Below, piece by piece: positions 16,805 to 25,530 of a stretch of 64,000 bases of DNA. The stretch lies in contig CALRPI020000006.1 of assembly GCA_943370025.1 (NCBI GenBank), positions 38,833 to 102,832 on the forward strand, written 5' to 3'. The translations under genes and the position numbers were made by a program. The notes below the pieces were generated by a model. It was not told the DNA's origin, ran no database searches, and saw only the letters and a list, made by a program, of their open reading frames with translations. Numbering within the stretch: the first letter of the stretch is position 1; every line of letters starts with the position of its first letter. The DNA comes from JAAUUE01 sp943370025. Its GTDB lineage: Bacteria; Cyanobacteriota; Cyanobacteriia; Cyanobacteriales; JAAUUE01.

Positions 16805-18391
16805 GTGAAAGTTTTAGTAGTAGGTAATGGGGGTCGGGAACATGCGATCGCTTGGAAATTGCTCCAGTCTCCCAAAATAGAGAAGGTCTTTTGTATTCCG
16901 GGAAATGGCGGTACGGCTACCTTGCCGGGTTGTCAAAATATGTCTCTTCAGGTGGATGATTTTGAAGGTATTGCCCGGATCGCCTCAGTGCAGGGAGTTG
17001 CCCTCGTCGTCGTTGGTCCAGAAGCTCCCCTCGCTTCAGGGATTGTGGATTATTTAGAGTATCGACACATCCCTGTTTTTGGTCCAAATAAAGAAGGGGC
17101 AAAAATTGAAGCCAGCAAAGCTTGGGCAAAACAACTGATGCACCAAGCGGGCATAGCCACCGCCAAGGCGGAGGAATTTACTACTGTAGCGGCGGCGGTG
17201 CAGTACGTAGAAACCCAGAGCTTGCCGATCGTGATCAAAGCCGATGGTTTGGCTGCTGGGAAGGGGGTAAAAATTGCCCAGACCACAGAGGAAGCGATCG
17301 CCGCGATCGAATCTTTGTTTTATCAAGGATCCAGCAAAGTCCTAATTGAAGAATTCATCACCGGGCAAGAAGTCTCCGTTTTAGCCCTGACCGATGGCAC
17401 CACAATTGTGCCTCTCTTACCCGCCTGTGATCACAAAAGAATTGGCGAAGGAGATACGGGAGAAAATACTGGCGGCATGGGGGTTTATGCTCCAGCTCCT
17501 TGGGTCACCACCGAGATGATGCAGCGCATCGAATCAGAGATTCTCTGCCCCACGGTGGCAGCCCTCCAAGAGCAAGGAATTACCTACCGGGGGGTATTGT
17601 ACGCCGGGCTAATGATCACCGCAGCGGGGGATCCTGTGGTCTTAGAGTTTAACTGTCGATTTGGCGATCCAGAAACCCAAGCGATTCTGCCATTGCTGGA
17701 AACTTCTTTATTTGAAGTCCTCCTAGCCTGCACTCACGGTAGTTTGGCAAAGGTGCCGCCTTTGAAGTGGAAATCGGCAGTTTCGGTTTGTGTTGTTGCC
17801 GCTGCTACGGGTTATCCGGATAAATTCCCCAGAGGTGATGAAATTACGGGGATTCCTACCCCAGAGGCTCCTGAAGTTTCAGAGATGGAAGTATTTCAAG
17901 CCGGGACGCTGTTAACCCAGCAAAAGTTAACCACCAGCGGAGGGAGAGTCCTCAGTGTGACCGGACTTGGGGCGACTTTCTCTAGAGCGATCGCCCAAGC
18001 CTACGCCGGGATGGCAGGAATCAATTTCTCTGGCATGTACTACCGCCGCGATATTGGCAAAAGCCAACTAGAGGAAGGAGAGGAACCGCAAATTGAAGAA
18101 CCACAAATCGAAGAACCACAAATTGAGGCACAGCAAGAAGCACAACAAATAGAGGAGCCGCAAATTGAGACACAGGGAGAGAATCCAAACAATCTGCCAG
18201 ACAATCTAATTGAAGAGCAAGCTGAGCAGCAAGGAGAAACCTCAGCAGATAATTCTGTAGAAAACCCAGCAGATCATCCAGTCGAAAATGAGGTGGAAAA
18301 TTCTTCCCAGACCTCAGAAACAGCAGAGAGCGGGTCTGTCGATCGTGCAGATAATCTAGAGAACCTAGAAGAAAATCCCCATACTCATTAA
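16805..18391 (+). CDS. purD: Phosphoribosylamine-glycine ligase with long acidic C-terminal tail
   Basis: GARS makes glycinamide ribonucleotide in purine synthesis. The GTG start at 16805 encodes the N-terminal MKVLVVGNGGREHAIAWKL. ATP-grasp motifs follow (VIKADGLAAGKGVKI, GENTGGMGVYAP, LEFNCRFGDPETQ). The normal enzyme ends near residue 417 (MYYRRDIG). Here a tail of about 110 residues follows, rich in Glu, Gln and Asn. It has a repeated EEPQIE unit, then Asn/Glu/Ser-rich sequence ending ENPHTH. The tail is in frame with no stop and has no similarity I recognise. It looks disordered. Confidence 0.95.
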   Translation: MKVLVVGNGGREHAIAWKLLQSPKIEKVFCIPGNGGTATLPGCQNMSLQVDDFEGIARIASVQGVALVVVGPEAPLASGIVDYLEYRHIPVFGPNKEGAKIEASKAWAKQLMHQAGIATAKAEEFTTVAAAVQYVETQSLPIVIKADGLAAGKGVKIAQTTEEAIAAIESLFYQGSSKVLIEEFITGQEVSVLALTDGTTIVPLLPACDHKRIGEGDTGENTGGMGVYAPAPWVTTEMMQRIESEILCPTVAALQEQGITYRGVLYAGLMITAAGDPVVLEFNCRFGDPETQAILPLLETSLFEVLLACTHGSLAKVPPLKWKSAVSVCVVAAATGYPDKFPRGDEITGIPTPEAPEVSEMEVFQAGTLLTQQKLTTSGGRVLSVTGLGATFSRAIAQAYAGMAGINFSGMYYRRDIGKSQLEEGEEPQIEEPQIEEPQIEAQQEAQQIEEPQIETQGENPNNLPDNLIEEQAEQQGETSADNSVENPADHPVENEVENSSQTSETAESGSVDRADNLENLEENPHTH

Positions 18392-18880
18392 CGCCATTGC
18401 AGTTCTAAATTATCAACTCCTGTAATCTCCTCTAACAAAGGATAATTTTTACTGCGGGGATTTTAGTGGAGATGGGTTGATTTGCAGAGGAAAAGTATGG
18501 AATCTGGTGGGGTTTTGGGGTTGATGGGTCAATTTTGGTTAGATTCCCGACTTTTGAGAGAGCTTCCCACTTTTTGATTCCCACTTTTTGAATTGAGTCT
18601 GAGCCTATTAATCCGCATCAGCGGAATCTTTTTGCTAGCCATGATTTTAATCACTGGAGATACTGAGCGATTAAACTTAAAATAACTTAAGATAACTCTA
18701 GGTAACTATAGAATCCATTTGATATCTTCAACGTTGAATCTTCAACGTAGGATGTGTTAGGCGACAGTCGTAACGCATCTTTCCCTGATTCTGATGCGTT
18801 ACGGCTACTGCCTAACGCATCCTACGGGAATAATTGGTTGAAATATTTCCCTGACTCCCTCAGCAATCTCGATCGCCGCT
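18392..18880. other. Non-coding gap upstream of nblS with 34-bp-arm palindrome
   Basis: There is no ORF of note. At 18746-18826 an imperfect palindrome has arms starting CGTAGGATGTGTTAGGCG and ending CCTAACGCATCCTACG, with a short CTTTCCCTGATTCT loop. It is a common type of dispersed cyanobacterial hairpin repeat. The AT-rich stretch before it may contain the nblS promoter, but I could not fix -10/-35 boxes. Confidence 0.6.
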
Positions 18881-21031
18881 ATGCAAAAACTCAAAGCCCT
18901 GCTTGACCATTGGTGGTCTGAATTTACGCTCCAAACTCGTTTGATGGCGGCAGCTACCCTATGCGTTTCTTTGGTCATGAGCGGTTTGACCTTTTGGGCA
19001 GTGAATAGTATTCAGCAGGATGCCCGATTGAATGACACGAGATTTGGTCGAGACTTAGGCTTATTATTGGCAGCCAACGTAGCTCCTCAAGTAGCAGAAG
19101 ATAATTTAACCGAAGTAGCCAGATTCTCTCGACGCTTTTATGACAGCACCTCCAGCGTGCGCTATATGCTCTACGCCGATCGCGAGGGTGATATTTTCTT
19201 GGGGATTCCCTTTTCCGAAACCCCGATCCGCAACTCTCTGACCATTCAACGCAAGATCCAACTGCCAGAGGAATATACCAGCAACATTGAGGCGGAAGAC
19301 TTCACTTCCCCGCCCCTTGTCCGGCAGCATCTCACCCCTAATGGTGAGATTACCGATGTCTTTGTGCCGTTGATCCATGAGGGTAATTATCTGGGAGTGC
19401 TGGCGATCGGCATCAATCCTAACCCGATTATTGTGGCTTCTTCGGATCTGACTAGAGATGTGACGATCGCCGTATTTATTACCATTTGGGTGATGGTGAT
19501 TCTGGGTGCTGTCTTCAATGCCCTGACGATTACTCAACCAATTAAGGAATTGCTCTTGGGGGTCAAGAATATTGCTGCGGGTAACTTTAAGCAAAAAATC
19601 AACCTGCCCTTGGGGGGAGAACTGGGAGAATTGATTTTTAGCTTCAATGAAATGGCGGAAAAATTGGCTAGTTATGCCGAACAAAATATTGAGGAACTTA
19701 CTTCCGAAAAATCAAAACTAGAAACCTTGGTTTCCACCATTGCTGATGGAGCAGTCCTGATTGATACGAACCTGCAAGTAATCCTTGCCAATACCACTGC
19801 CCAAAGGATTTTTGGCTGGGAAGGAGTTGATCCGGTTGGGGGCAATGTCCTACATTATCTCCCGGCGGATGTAACTACCAAACTCACCCGTCCTCTGTAT
19901 CAAATTATCAATAACAAAATCCCAGAACTGCATCCAGACAACGAAAGTGATGAATTTAGACTAACCATCAATCAGCCGGTTAGTCGGACGGTACGAATTC
20001 TTTTGACTAGGGTATTAGATCAATACCGAGAGAATGTGAAGGGGATTGCGATTACGATTCAAGATATCACTAGGGAAGTGGAGCTGAATGAGGCAAAAAG
20101 CCAATTTATTAGTAATGTTTCCCATGAATTACGCACGCCTTTGTTTAATATTAAATCCTTTATTGAAACCCTCCACGAGTATGGAGATGAATTATCGAAT
20201 GAGGAGCGGAAAGAATTTTTGGACACGGCGAACCGGGAGACCGATCGCTTGACTCGGTTAGTCAACGATGTTTTGGATCTCTCCAAATTAGAATCCTGCC
20301 GAGTTTATCACTTGGAACCTGTGGATATTATCCTACCTGTGGAGCAAACCCTGCGGACTTACCGCCTCAACGCAAGGGACAAAGGCATCGAACTAAAACA
20401 AGAAATCATGCCCCAACTGCCAGCGGTGAAAGCCCATTACGATCTGCTGTTGCAGGTATTTGCAAATTTGGTGGGTAATGCTTTGAAGTTTACCCCCACT
20501 GGTGGGCAGGTGAGTATTCGGGCTTATTTGGTAGAGCCGGGGCAGGCTACCCAAGGGGAATATTGCCCCCTATCGACTCGGCAACCAGAAACTGCCGAAA
20601 CTTCCCATCCCTCTGCTAGCCGAACTCAAGCTCCCATGGTGAGGATCGAGGTGGCTGATACGGGGATTGGCATTGACAAGGAAGATCAAAACGCCATCTT
20701 CGATCGTTTCTTCCGGGTGGAAAATCGGGTGCATACCCTCGAAGGTACTGGTTTGGGGCTATCGATCGTCAGGAATATTATTGACAAGCACCATACAAAA
20801 ATTCACCTAGCTAGTGAAGTAGGAGTCGGCACAACTTTTTGGTTTGATTTAGAAATTTGCCAAGAACCAGACCCCAACCCACCGCGAGAGACTGCGGTAA
20901 CCCCTTTGCCGGAAGCTCCATTACCTGAACCAACTCACCTTGAGTCGACTCACCTTGAATCAACTCATCTAGAACCAACTCATCTAGAATCTCAAACCTA
21001 TCTCCCAGTATCTCCGGGAGGCGGTGGGTAA
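18881..21031 (+). CDS. nblS: Sensor histidine kinase NblS (Hik33/DspA-type)
   Basis: This is a membrane sensor kinase controlling high-light and nutrient-stress responses (phycobilisome breakdown, hli genes) in cyanobacteria. Two membrane helices (about 20-42 and 198-220) flank a periplasmic domain. HAMP (about 218-270), a PAS domain (TIADGAVLIDTNLQVILANT) and HisKA with SHELRTPLFNIKSF (His near 413) follow. A HATPase domain has NALKFTPTGG and DTGIGI motifs. The order TM-HAMP-PAS-HisKA-HATPase is that of NblS. The C-terminal 50 residues are low-complexity with a repeated THLES unit. The stop codon touches a palindromic repeat. Confidence 0.92.
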   Translation: MQKLKALLDHWWSEFTLQTRLMAAATLCVSLVMSGLTFWAVNSIQQDARLNDTRFGRDLGLLLAANVAPQVAEDNLTEVARFSRRFYDSTSSVRYMLYADREGDIFLGIPFSETPIRNSLTIQRKIQLPEEYTSNIEAEDFTSPPLVRQHLTPNGEITDVFVPLIHEGNYLGVLAIGINPNPIIVASSDLTRDVTIAVFITIWVMVILGAVFNALTITQPIKELLLGVKNIAAGNFKQKINLPLGGELGELIFSFNEMAEKLASYAEQNIEELTSEKSKLETLVSTIADGAVLIDTNLQVILANTTAQRIFGWEGVDPVGGNVLHYLPADVTTKLTRPLYQIINNKIPELHPDNESDEFRLTINQPVSRTVRILLTRVLDQYRENVKGIAITIQDITREVELNEAKSQFISNVSHELRTPLFNIKSFIETLHEYGDELSNEERKEFLDTANRETDRLTRLVNDVLDLSKLESCRVYHLEPVDIILPVEQTLRTYRLNARDKGIELKQEIMPQLPAVKAHYDLLLQVFANLVGNALKFTPTGGQVSIRAYLVEPGQATQGEYCPLSTRQPETAETSHPSASRTQAPMVRIEVADTGIGIDKEDQNAIFDRFFRVENRVHTLEGTGLGLSIVRNIIDKHHTKIHLASEVGVGTTFWFDLEICQEPDPNPPRETAVTPLPEAPLPEPTHLESTHLESTHLEPTHLESQTYLPVSPGGGG

Positions 21032-21149
21032 TACCAAATCTTATTTTATTAATATCCCTTATGCTAGGCGGTTGAAACCGCAGCTACAAGAGCGAAGTCC
21101 GCCTGTGCGGACTGGGAAAATAGGGATATGATCATAACCAGATTTGGTA
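21032..21149. repeat. TACCAAATC-ended palindromic element
   Basis: TACCAAATC (21032-21040) and GATTTGGTA (21141-21149) are the inverted ends of a 118-bp non-coding element. Inside is one copy of the GGCGGTTGAAACCGCAGCTAC repeat. A minimal version with the same ends is the perfect hairpin at 51561-51619. Confidence 0.7.
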
Positions 21150-21485
21150 TAGCGAGGATGTCTGAAAAGAGTATCTGGTTGACTAAAGTCTACCGTGCCG
21201 GATAAATCGGCTATGCTCAGACATACTGTGTCGGATAAATCGGCTACGCTCAGTCGAGCCGTCGCAGCTACAGGAGCAAAACCTGCCGAACCAGTTTGCA
21301 GAAAGTCTCAGATTTTTCTTAGTCCGCGACGGCGGACTTTGTTCTTGTAGTCGCGGTTTCAACCGCCGGACTTTTCAGACATCTTCCCAGTTTAAATGTA
21401 CGATAAATACTTGTAGAGCCGTGCTAGATGGTGACTGAGCGAAGTCGAAGTCGAAGTCAGCACGGAGTTTCCACCCATTTTTCTG
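21150..21485. other. Repeat-filled gap upstream of ABC exporter
   Basis: No gene is seen. The gap holds two copies of CGGATAAATCGGCTA-GCTCAG (near 21200 and 21236), an inverted GCGGTTTCAACCGC-type repeat (21325-21373) and a REP core TGAGCGAAGTCGAAG near 21437. Confidence 0.6.
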
Positions 21486-23225
21486 ATGAAAAAACTTAGC
21501 CGGATTCTCTTAAGCCTCAAATCCTATGCCTTGCCAGTGCTGGGAGCTTTGTTAAGCCTCTTTCTCTTGATTGCGGCTAATGCCGCCACACCCCAGTTGT
21601 TTCGCTGGGGGATTGATCAGGGGATTACCCAGAAAAATTTGCCCATTGTATTGGAAAGTGCTGGTTTGATGGTGTTGCTGGCGATCGCCCGGGGCTTATT
21701 CAACTTTGGGCAGACTTTCTTGGCAGAACAAGCCTCCCAATCGGTGGCTTATGACCTGCGGAATAAAATCTTTGGCAAAATTCAAAATCTTAGTTTTAGC
21801 TACCACGACCAAGCCCAAACCTCCCAACTGCTGACCAGAATTACCAGCGATGTGGAACAGATTCGCAGTTTTATCGGGACTAGTTTAATTCAGGTGGTGG
21901 GGGCGTTGGTGAGTTTGGTGACCATCTCCACCATTCTGATCTTGATGAATTGGCAGTTGGCTTTGGTAACTCTGGCAATTATTCCCATCACTGCCCTGAT
22001 TTTGGGCGTATTTCTCTGGCAGAACGGCGCTCTGTTTGGCAGTCTCCAAGAAAAATTGGGCAATTTGAATGCAGTATTGCAAGAAAATCTGCTGGGGATT
22101 CGGGTGGTGAAAGCCTTTGTCCGGGAACCCCACGAACTCAGCCGCTATAGTGACCTCAACCAAGATTTAGTCCGGGCGAACATGCAGGCAATTATGGCGA
22201 TTCGCAATGCTTTTCCGTTTATTTTCCTATTGAGTAATTTAGTAACAGTGGCGGTGGTGGGTTATGGGGGCTGGCAGGTGATTGGCGACAAGTTTTCGGT
22301 GGGGGAATTGGTGGCGTTTAATTCCTATTTGTTGTTTATTCTGCAACCAATTTTGTTAATCGGTTTTGCGGCACCAGCGATCGCCCAAGCCGGAGCCTCG
22401 GCGGAACGGGTTTATGAGGTAGTGGATGCCAAGATTGAAATTAAAGACCGTCCCCATGCTGTTCCTTTTCATACCTGCGGTGGCAGAATCACTTTTGAGA
22501 ATGTCAGCTTTCGCTATCCGGGGGCAACTACGGAGGCACTAAAGGGAGTATCGTTTGAAACCAAGCCCAATGAACTGATCGCCATTATTGGCATGACGGG
22601 ATCTGGGAAAAGCACGATTATGAACCTGATCCCCCGGTTTTATGATGTGACCTGTGGGTCGGTGCGGATCGATGGGCGGGATGTGCGGGATCTACAATTG
22701 GAGAGTCTGCGATCGCACATTGGCATCGTCTTTCAGGAAACCACTCTGTTTTCGGGAACTCTGCAAGATAATATTAGCTACGCTGCCCCGGAAGCCAGCT
22801 TGGAGCAGGTAATTGAGGTGGCGAAAATGGCGCAGATTCATGACTTTGTAGAAGGTCTGCCGGAGGGCTATGCAACTTTGGTGGGGGAGCGGGGAATTGG
22901 TTTGTCGGGGGGACAGAAGCAGAGAATTGCGATCGCCCGGACGCTGTTGACTGACTACAATATCTTGATTCTGGATGACAGCACTTCGGCGGTGGATGCC
23001 AAAACTGCTTCCCAAATTCAGGCAAGTTTAGATGACTTGATGCGCCGCCACACCTGCACGGCGTTTGTGATTGCCCAGCGGATTAGCACAATCAAAAATG
23101 CCGATCGCATTCTCTTGATGGATCGGGGCAGTTTGGTGGCACAGGGAACCCATGAGGAGTTGATGCGTACCAGTCCCCTCTATGGTTCGATCTTGGAATC
23201 CCAAATGAGACCGAGGGTAAAATGA
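21486..23225 (+). CDS. ABC exporter half-transporter, degenerate-site type
   Basis: A 579-aa fused permease-ATPase of the MsbA/LmrA class. Six membrane helices (residues 1-310) precede the nucleotide domain, with Walker A GMTGSGKS, Q-loop GIVFQET and signature LSGGQKQR. Walker B reads LILDDSTSAVD, with Asp in place of the catalytic Glu. The H-loop reads FVIAQRIST, with Gln in place of His. Those two changes together mark the degenerate-site half of heterodimeric exporters, so a catalytically competent partner is expected elsewhere. A small DUF29-like gene follows 25 bp downstream. Substrate unknown. Confidence 0.9.
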   Translation: MKKLSRILLSLKSYALPVLGALLSLFLLIAANAATPQLFRWGIDQGITQKNLPIVLESAGLMVLLAIARGLFNFGQTFLAEQASQSVAYDLRNKIFGKIQNLSFSYHDQAQTSQLLTRITSDVEQIRSFIGTSLIQVVGALVSLVTISTILILMNWQLALVTLAIIPITALILGVFLWQNGALFGSLQEKLGNLNAVLQENLLGIRVVKAFVREPHELSRYSDLNQDLVRANMQAIMAIRNAFPFIFLLSNLVTVAVVGYGGWQVIGDKFSVGELVAFNSYLLFILQPILLIGFAAPAIAQAGASAERVYEVVDAKIEIKDRPHAVPFHTCGGRITFENVSFRYPGATTEALKGVSFETKPNELIAIIGMTGSGKSTIMNLIPRFYDVTCGSVRIDGRDVRDLQLESLRSHIGIVFQETTLFSGTLQDNISYAAPEASLEQVIEVAKMAQIHDFVEGLPEGYATLVGERGIGLSGGQKQRIAIARTLLTDYNILILDDSTSAVDAKTASQIQASLDDLMRRHTCTAFVIAQRISTIKNADRILLMDRGSLVAQGTHEELMRTSPLYGSILESQMRPRVK

Positions 23226-23250
23226 TGATGTAGTATTGGAGGCTCCGGCG

Positions 23251-23682
23251 ATGGAAGAGTTACTAGAACTTAAGGGATTTTTGCTGAATGGGAATATCTC
23301 CGAGGCTTTGTTGTTGGTGGAGGAGATGACGGAGATGAGCAAGGATGACAAACTGAATAAGATTTTTAGTTTTAGTATTGTTTTGCTCATGCATCTGATC
23401 AAGCAGCAAGCTGAGAAACGATCGACTAAATCGTGGGAAACGTCTATTTTCAATGCAGCTAAGCAAATTCAACGGTCAAATAAACGTCGTAAGGCTGGGG
23501 GAGAATATCTCACCCAAGCAGAATTGCGAGAAACTCTGGAAGATGCTTACGAATCTGGACTGAAGCAAGCAGCACTAGAGGCTTTTGAAGGTAAATATGA
23601 ATCTGGGGAGTTGGGGATCATGGTCGATCGCACTGCCATTATCGAAGAAGCGATCGCTCTGATCTTGGCTGATGGAGAATAG
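23251..23682 (+). CDS. DUF29-like small protein
   Basis: A 143-aa helical protein. The segment VLLMHLIKQQAEKRSTKSW resembles the core of DUF29 proteins (LLMHLLKWQ---RS-SW), and AELRETLEDAYE fits their second half. ATG 23251 is preferred over an upstream TTG because GGAGG sits 8 nt before it. Only 25 bp separate it from the ABC exporter, so they are probably cotranscribed. Function of DUF29 is unknown. Confidence 0.6.
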   Translation: MEELLELKGFLLNGNISEALLLVEEMTEMSKDDKLNKIFSFSIVLLMHLIKQQAEKRSTKSWETSIFNAAKQIQRSNKRRKAGGEYLTQAELRETLEDAYESGLKQAALEAFEGKYESGELGIMVDRTAIIEEAIALILADGE

Positions 23683-23702
23683 GCGATCGACCAAATTAAC
23701 TC

Positions 23703-23722
23703 AATTCGAGGCGATCGATCAT
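23703..23722 (-). pseudogene. DUF6883 gene 5' stub (cassette copy 1)
   Basis: Immediately downstream of Uma2 copy 1 the minus strand reads ATG ATC GAT CGC CTC GAA TT, identical to the first 20 bp of the intact DUF6883 gene at 26118, then diverges to a stop. It shows that a DUF6883 gene once followed this Uma2 gene. Confidence 0.65.
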
Positions 23723-23736
23723 GATGCTGCAAAAAT

Positions 23737-24330
23737 TTAGTCAAGGTACAACCAACTAAACAAATCTGCCGCCGATAATTGCCATCCATCTAAGCTATCT
23801 AGAGCTAATAATTGATCTTGATTAGTCTTTGTATCTGGTAAATCATTACCCTGAAAAATCATCACCCTTTCCCCTTCTGGATCAACTAACCAGCCTAGTT
23901 TAGTACCATATTCAATGCAGGAATATATTTTATTGATCGCACGCCTAGGATGCTGATCTGGAGACAAAATCTCAATTACCCAATCAGGTGCATACTCTAT
24001 TTTCCCTTGGAATCTTCCATTGGCTTGGCGTGGAATTTTTTCCCACTCCAAAATTACAATGTCAGGCACGATCGACTCTCCTCCGAAAGTACAGCGTAAC
24101 TCAGGGAAAGCATGAACAGATTTCTGATTAATTCCCAATTGATTGATCAAGCCTATAAGTCTACCTTGAATGGTACTGTGTTCTATCTGCCCCATTGGTT
24201 TTTGGTGAATTTTCCCCTCAATATATTCGCTGGCTGGTTTTGTTTCCGGTAGCTGCAAAAACTCCTCTAAGGTTATCTCTAGCTCTGGGGACTGGTTAGG
24301 TTGATTAGCTTTAGAAACAGTAGAAACCAT
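23737..24330 (-). CDS. Uma2-family PD-(D/E)XK-like protein, copy 1
   Basis: A 197-aa Uma2 (DUF820) protein, a family with a restriction-endonuclease-like fold that is hugely expanded in cyanobacteria. Motifs seen are EYIEGKIHQKP, HAFPELRCTF, IVPDIVIL, DWVIEILSPDQ and KLGWLVDPEGERV. The acidic and Glu residues of the nuclease core (PDIVILEWEK, VIEILSP) are present. A strong Shine-Dalgarno AGGAGG lies 8 nt before ATG. It is paralogous to copy 2 (24714-25325), and the first 20 residues are nearly identical. Biological role is unknown. Confidence 0.88.
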   Translation of the reverse strand: MVSTVSKANQPNQSPELEITLEEFLQLPETKPASEYIEGKIHQKPMGQIEHSTIQGRLIGLINQLGINQKSVHAFPELRCTFGGESIVPDIVILEWEKIPRQANGRFQGKIEYAPDWVIEILSPDQHPRRAINKIYSCIEYGTKLGWLVDPEGERVMIFQGNDLPDTKTNQDQLLALDSLDGWQLSAADLFSWLYLD

Positions 24331-24446
24331 CGGTTAACCTCCTAAACTTTTTTGTGGCGATCGCTAACGGTAATAATACGTTAGTTCGATGGTTTTTAAG
24401 AGCCTGATGGCTAGAGAATAGTTTTCGCTTTCAATTTGGCAACGAC

Positions 24447-24580
24447 ATTATGAGGACTGAGCGAAGTCGAAGTCCGGCGGTGTGGGGCTGGTTTCGACTT
24501 CGCTCAACCAGCCTAAGAAAACCCTGTACAACGTAAGAACGAAACCATTAAGGTTTCAGGAATTTTCATCAAATTCACGT
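24447..24580. repeat. REP-bearing dispersed repeat next to RAYT relic
   Basis: Carries TGAGGACTGAGCGAAGTCG, GGGGCTGGTTTCGACTTCG, CAACCAGCC and ACGTAAGAACGAAACC, and ends AAATTCACGT. It matches 9066-9353 and 41771-41921. It directly abuts the transposase relic starting at 24600. Confidence 0.85.
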
Positions 24581-24599
24581 TAATAATGGAAATAAAATC

Positions 24600-24656
24600 A
24601 TGTCTCGAACAAAACGTGAACTCAAAACTGACTATTCCTATCATGTGACAATGCAA
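24600..24656 (+). pseudogene. REP-associated tyrosine transposase (RAYT) 5' relic, copy 1
   Basis: ATG 24600 opens MSRTKRELKTDYSYHVTMQ, which matches the N-terminus of IS200/RAYT-like Y1 transposases (RELKTD-SYHVT-RCNN). Sequence after residue 19 is unrelated and comes from a DUF4926 gene fragment on the other strand. Confidence 0.65.
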
Positions 24657-24689
24657 GGTAATGGCATCAAACATTTGAAACTGACTCAT
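24654..24689 (-). pseudogene. DUF4926 gene 5' stub (cassette copy 2)
   Basis: The minus strand reads MSQFQMFDAITL, matching the start of the intact DUF4926 protein (MSKFQMFEAITL), then runs into the RAYT relic. The preceding ATG ATC GAT (24698-24690) is the start of a lost DUF6883 gene. The stub begins 24 bp after the stop of Uma2 copy 2. Confidence 0.65.
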
Positions 24690-24713
24690 ATCGATCATGA
24701 TGCTACAAAAAAT

Positions 24714-25325
24714 TTAGTCAAGGTACAACCAACTAAACAAATCTGCCGCAGACAATTGCCAATCCTGCATCACCTCCAGTGCTGGTAATTGATCATCTTG
24801 ACTTTTTATCTCTGGCATTTGATTTTCTTGAAAAACCATCACTCTTTTTCGCTCTGGATCAATCAACCAACCTAATTTAGTTCCATTTTCAAAGGCAAAA
24901 ATTATTTTCTCCATCACCTTATTAATGCTCTGCTCTGGTGACAAAATTTCAATTATCCAATCTGGAGAAATATTAACCTTACTTGCAACACTGCCATCTT
25001 CATTTTTAGGAATCCGTTCCCACACAAATATACTAATATCGGGGACGATCGATCTTGCCTCAAAAGTACACCGTAATTCAGTAAAACCATGAGCAGATTT
25101 ATGAGTAATTACTAGTTGATTAATAAGTGCTACTAATCTTGATTGAATAATACTATGTTCTAGGCTAGGCATAGGTTTTTGATAAATTTCCCCCTTAATA
25201 TATTCGCTGGCTGGTTTTGTTTCTGGTAGTTGCAAAAACTCCTCTAAGGTTATCTCTAGCTCTGGGGATTGGTTAATCTCTGGGGATTGGTTAGATTGAT
25301 TAGTCTTGGAAATAGTAGAAACCAT
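24714..25325 (-). CDS. Uma2-family PD-(D/E)XK-like protein, copy 2
   Basis: A 203-aa paralogue of the gene at 23737-24330. Shared blocks are LEITLEEFLQLPETKPASEY, TELRCTFEARSIVPDI, DWIIEILSPEQS, NGTKLGWLIDPERKRV and the terminal LSAADLFSWLYLD. Six residues (NQSPEI) are duplicated near the N-terminus. Shine-Dalgarno AGGAGG precedes the start. On its 3' side the remaining cassette genes are reduced to stubs. Function unknown. Confidence 0.88.
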   Translation of the reverse strand: MVSTISKTNQSNQSPEINQSPELEITLEEFLQLPETKPASEYIKGEIYQKPMPSLEHSIIQSRLVALINQLVITHKSAHGFTELRCTFEARSIVPDISIFVWERIPKNEDGSVASKVNISPDWIIEILSPEQSINKVMEKIIFAFENGTKLGWLIDPERKRVMVFQENQMPEIKSQDDQLPALEVMQDWQLSAADLFSWLYLD

Positions 25326-25425
25326 TGGTGAACCTCCTAAACTTTTCTAAATTTAATAATAATCGCAGCGCTCCCAACTTTCCCTCTTTAGGGCGATCGC
25401 TAACGGGAATAATGGAAATAAAACC

Positions 25426-25530
25426 ATGTCTCGAACAAAACGTGAACTCAAAACTAACCATTCCTATCATGTGACAATGCGGTGCAATAATCGGGAGTTT
25501 CGGCTAACTCGGTTGGATGGACTGGATTAA
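25426..25530 (+). pseudogene. RAYT transposase 5' relic, copy 2
   Basis: ATG 25426 opens MSRTKRELKTNHSYHVTMRC followed by NNREFRLTRLD, the typical N-terminus of RAYT/IS200-type transposases, then stops at TAA 25528. The catalytic HUH and tyrosine regions are gone. On the opposite strand this DNA encodes the last residues of the DUF4926 protein. Confidence 0.7.

Noticed and set aside
24513..24698. 61-codon minus-strand frame starting MIDMSQFQMF
   Set aside because: A chimera: first codons of lost DUF6883 and DUF4926 genes joined to antisense RAYT and repeat DNA.
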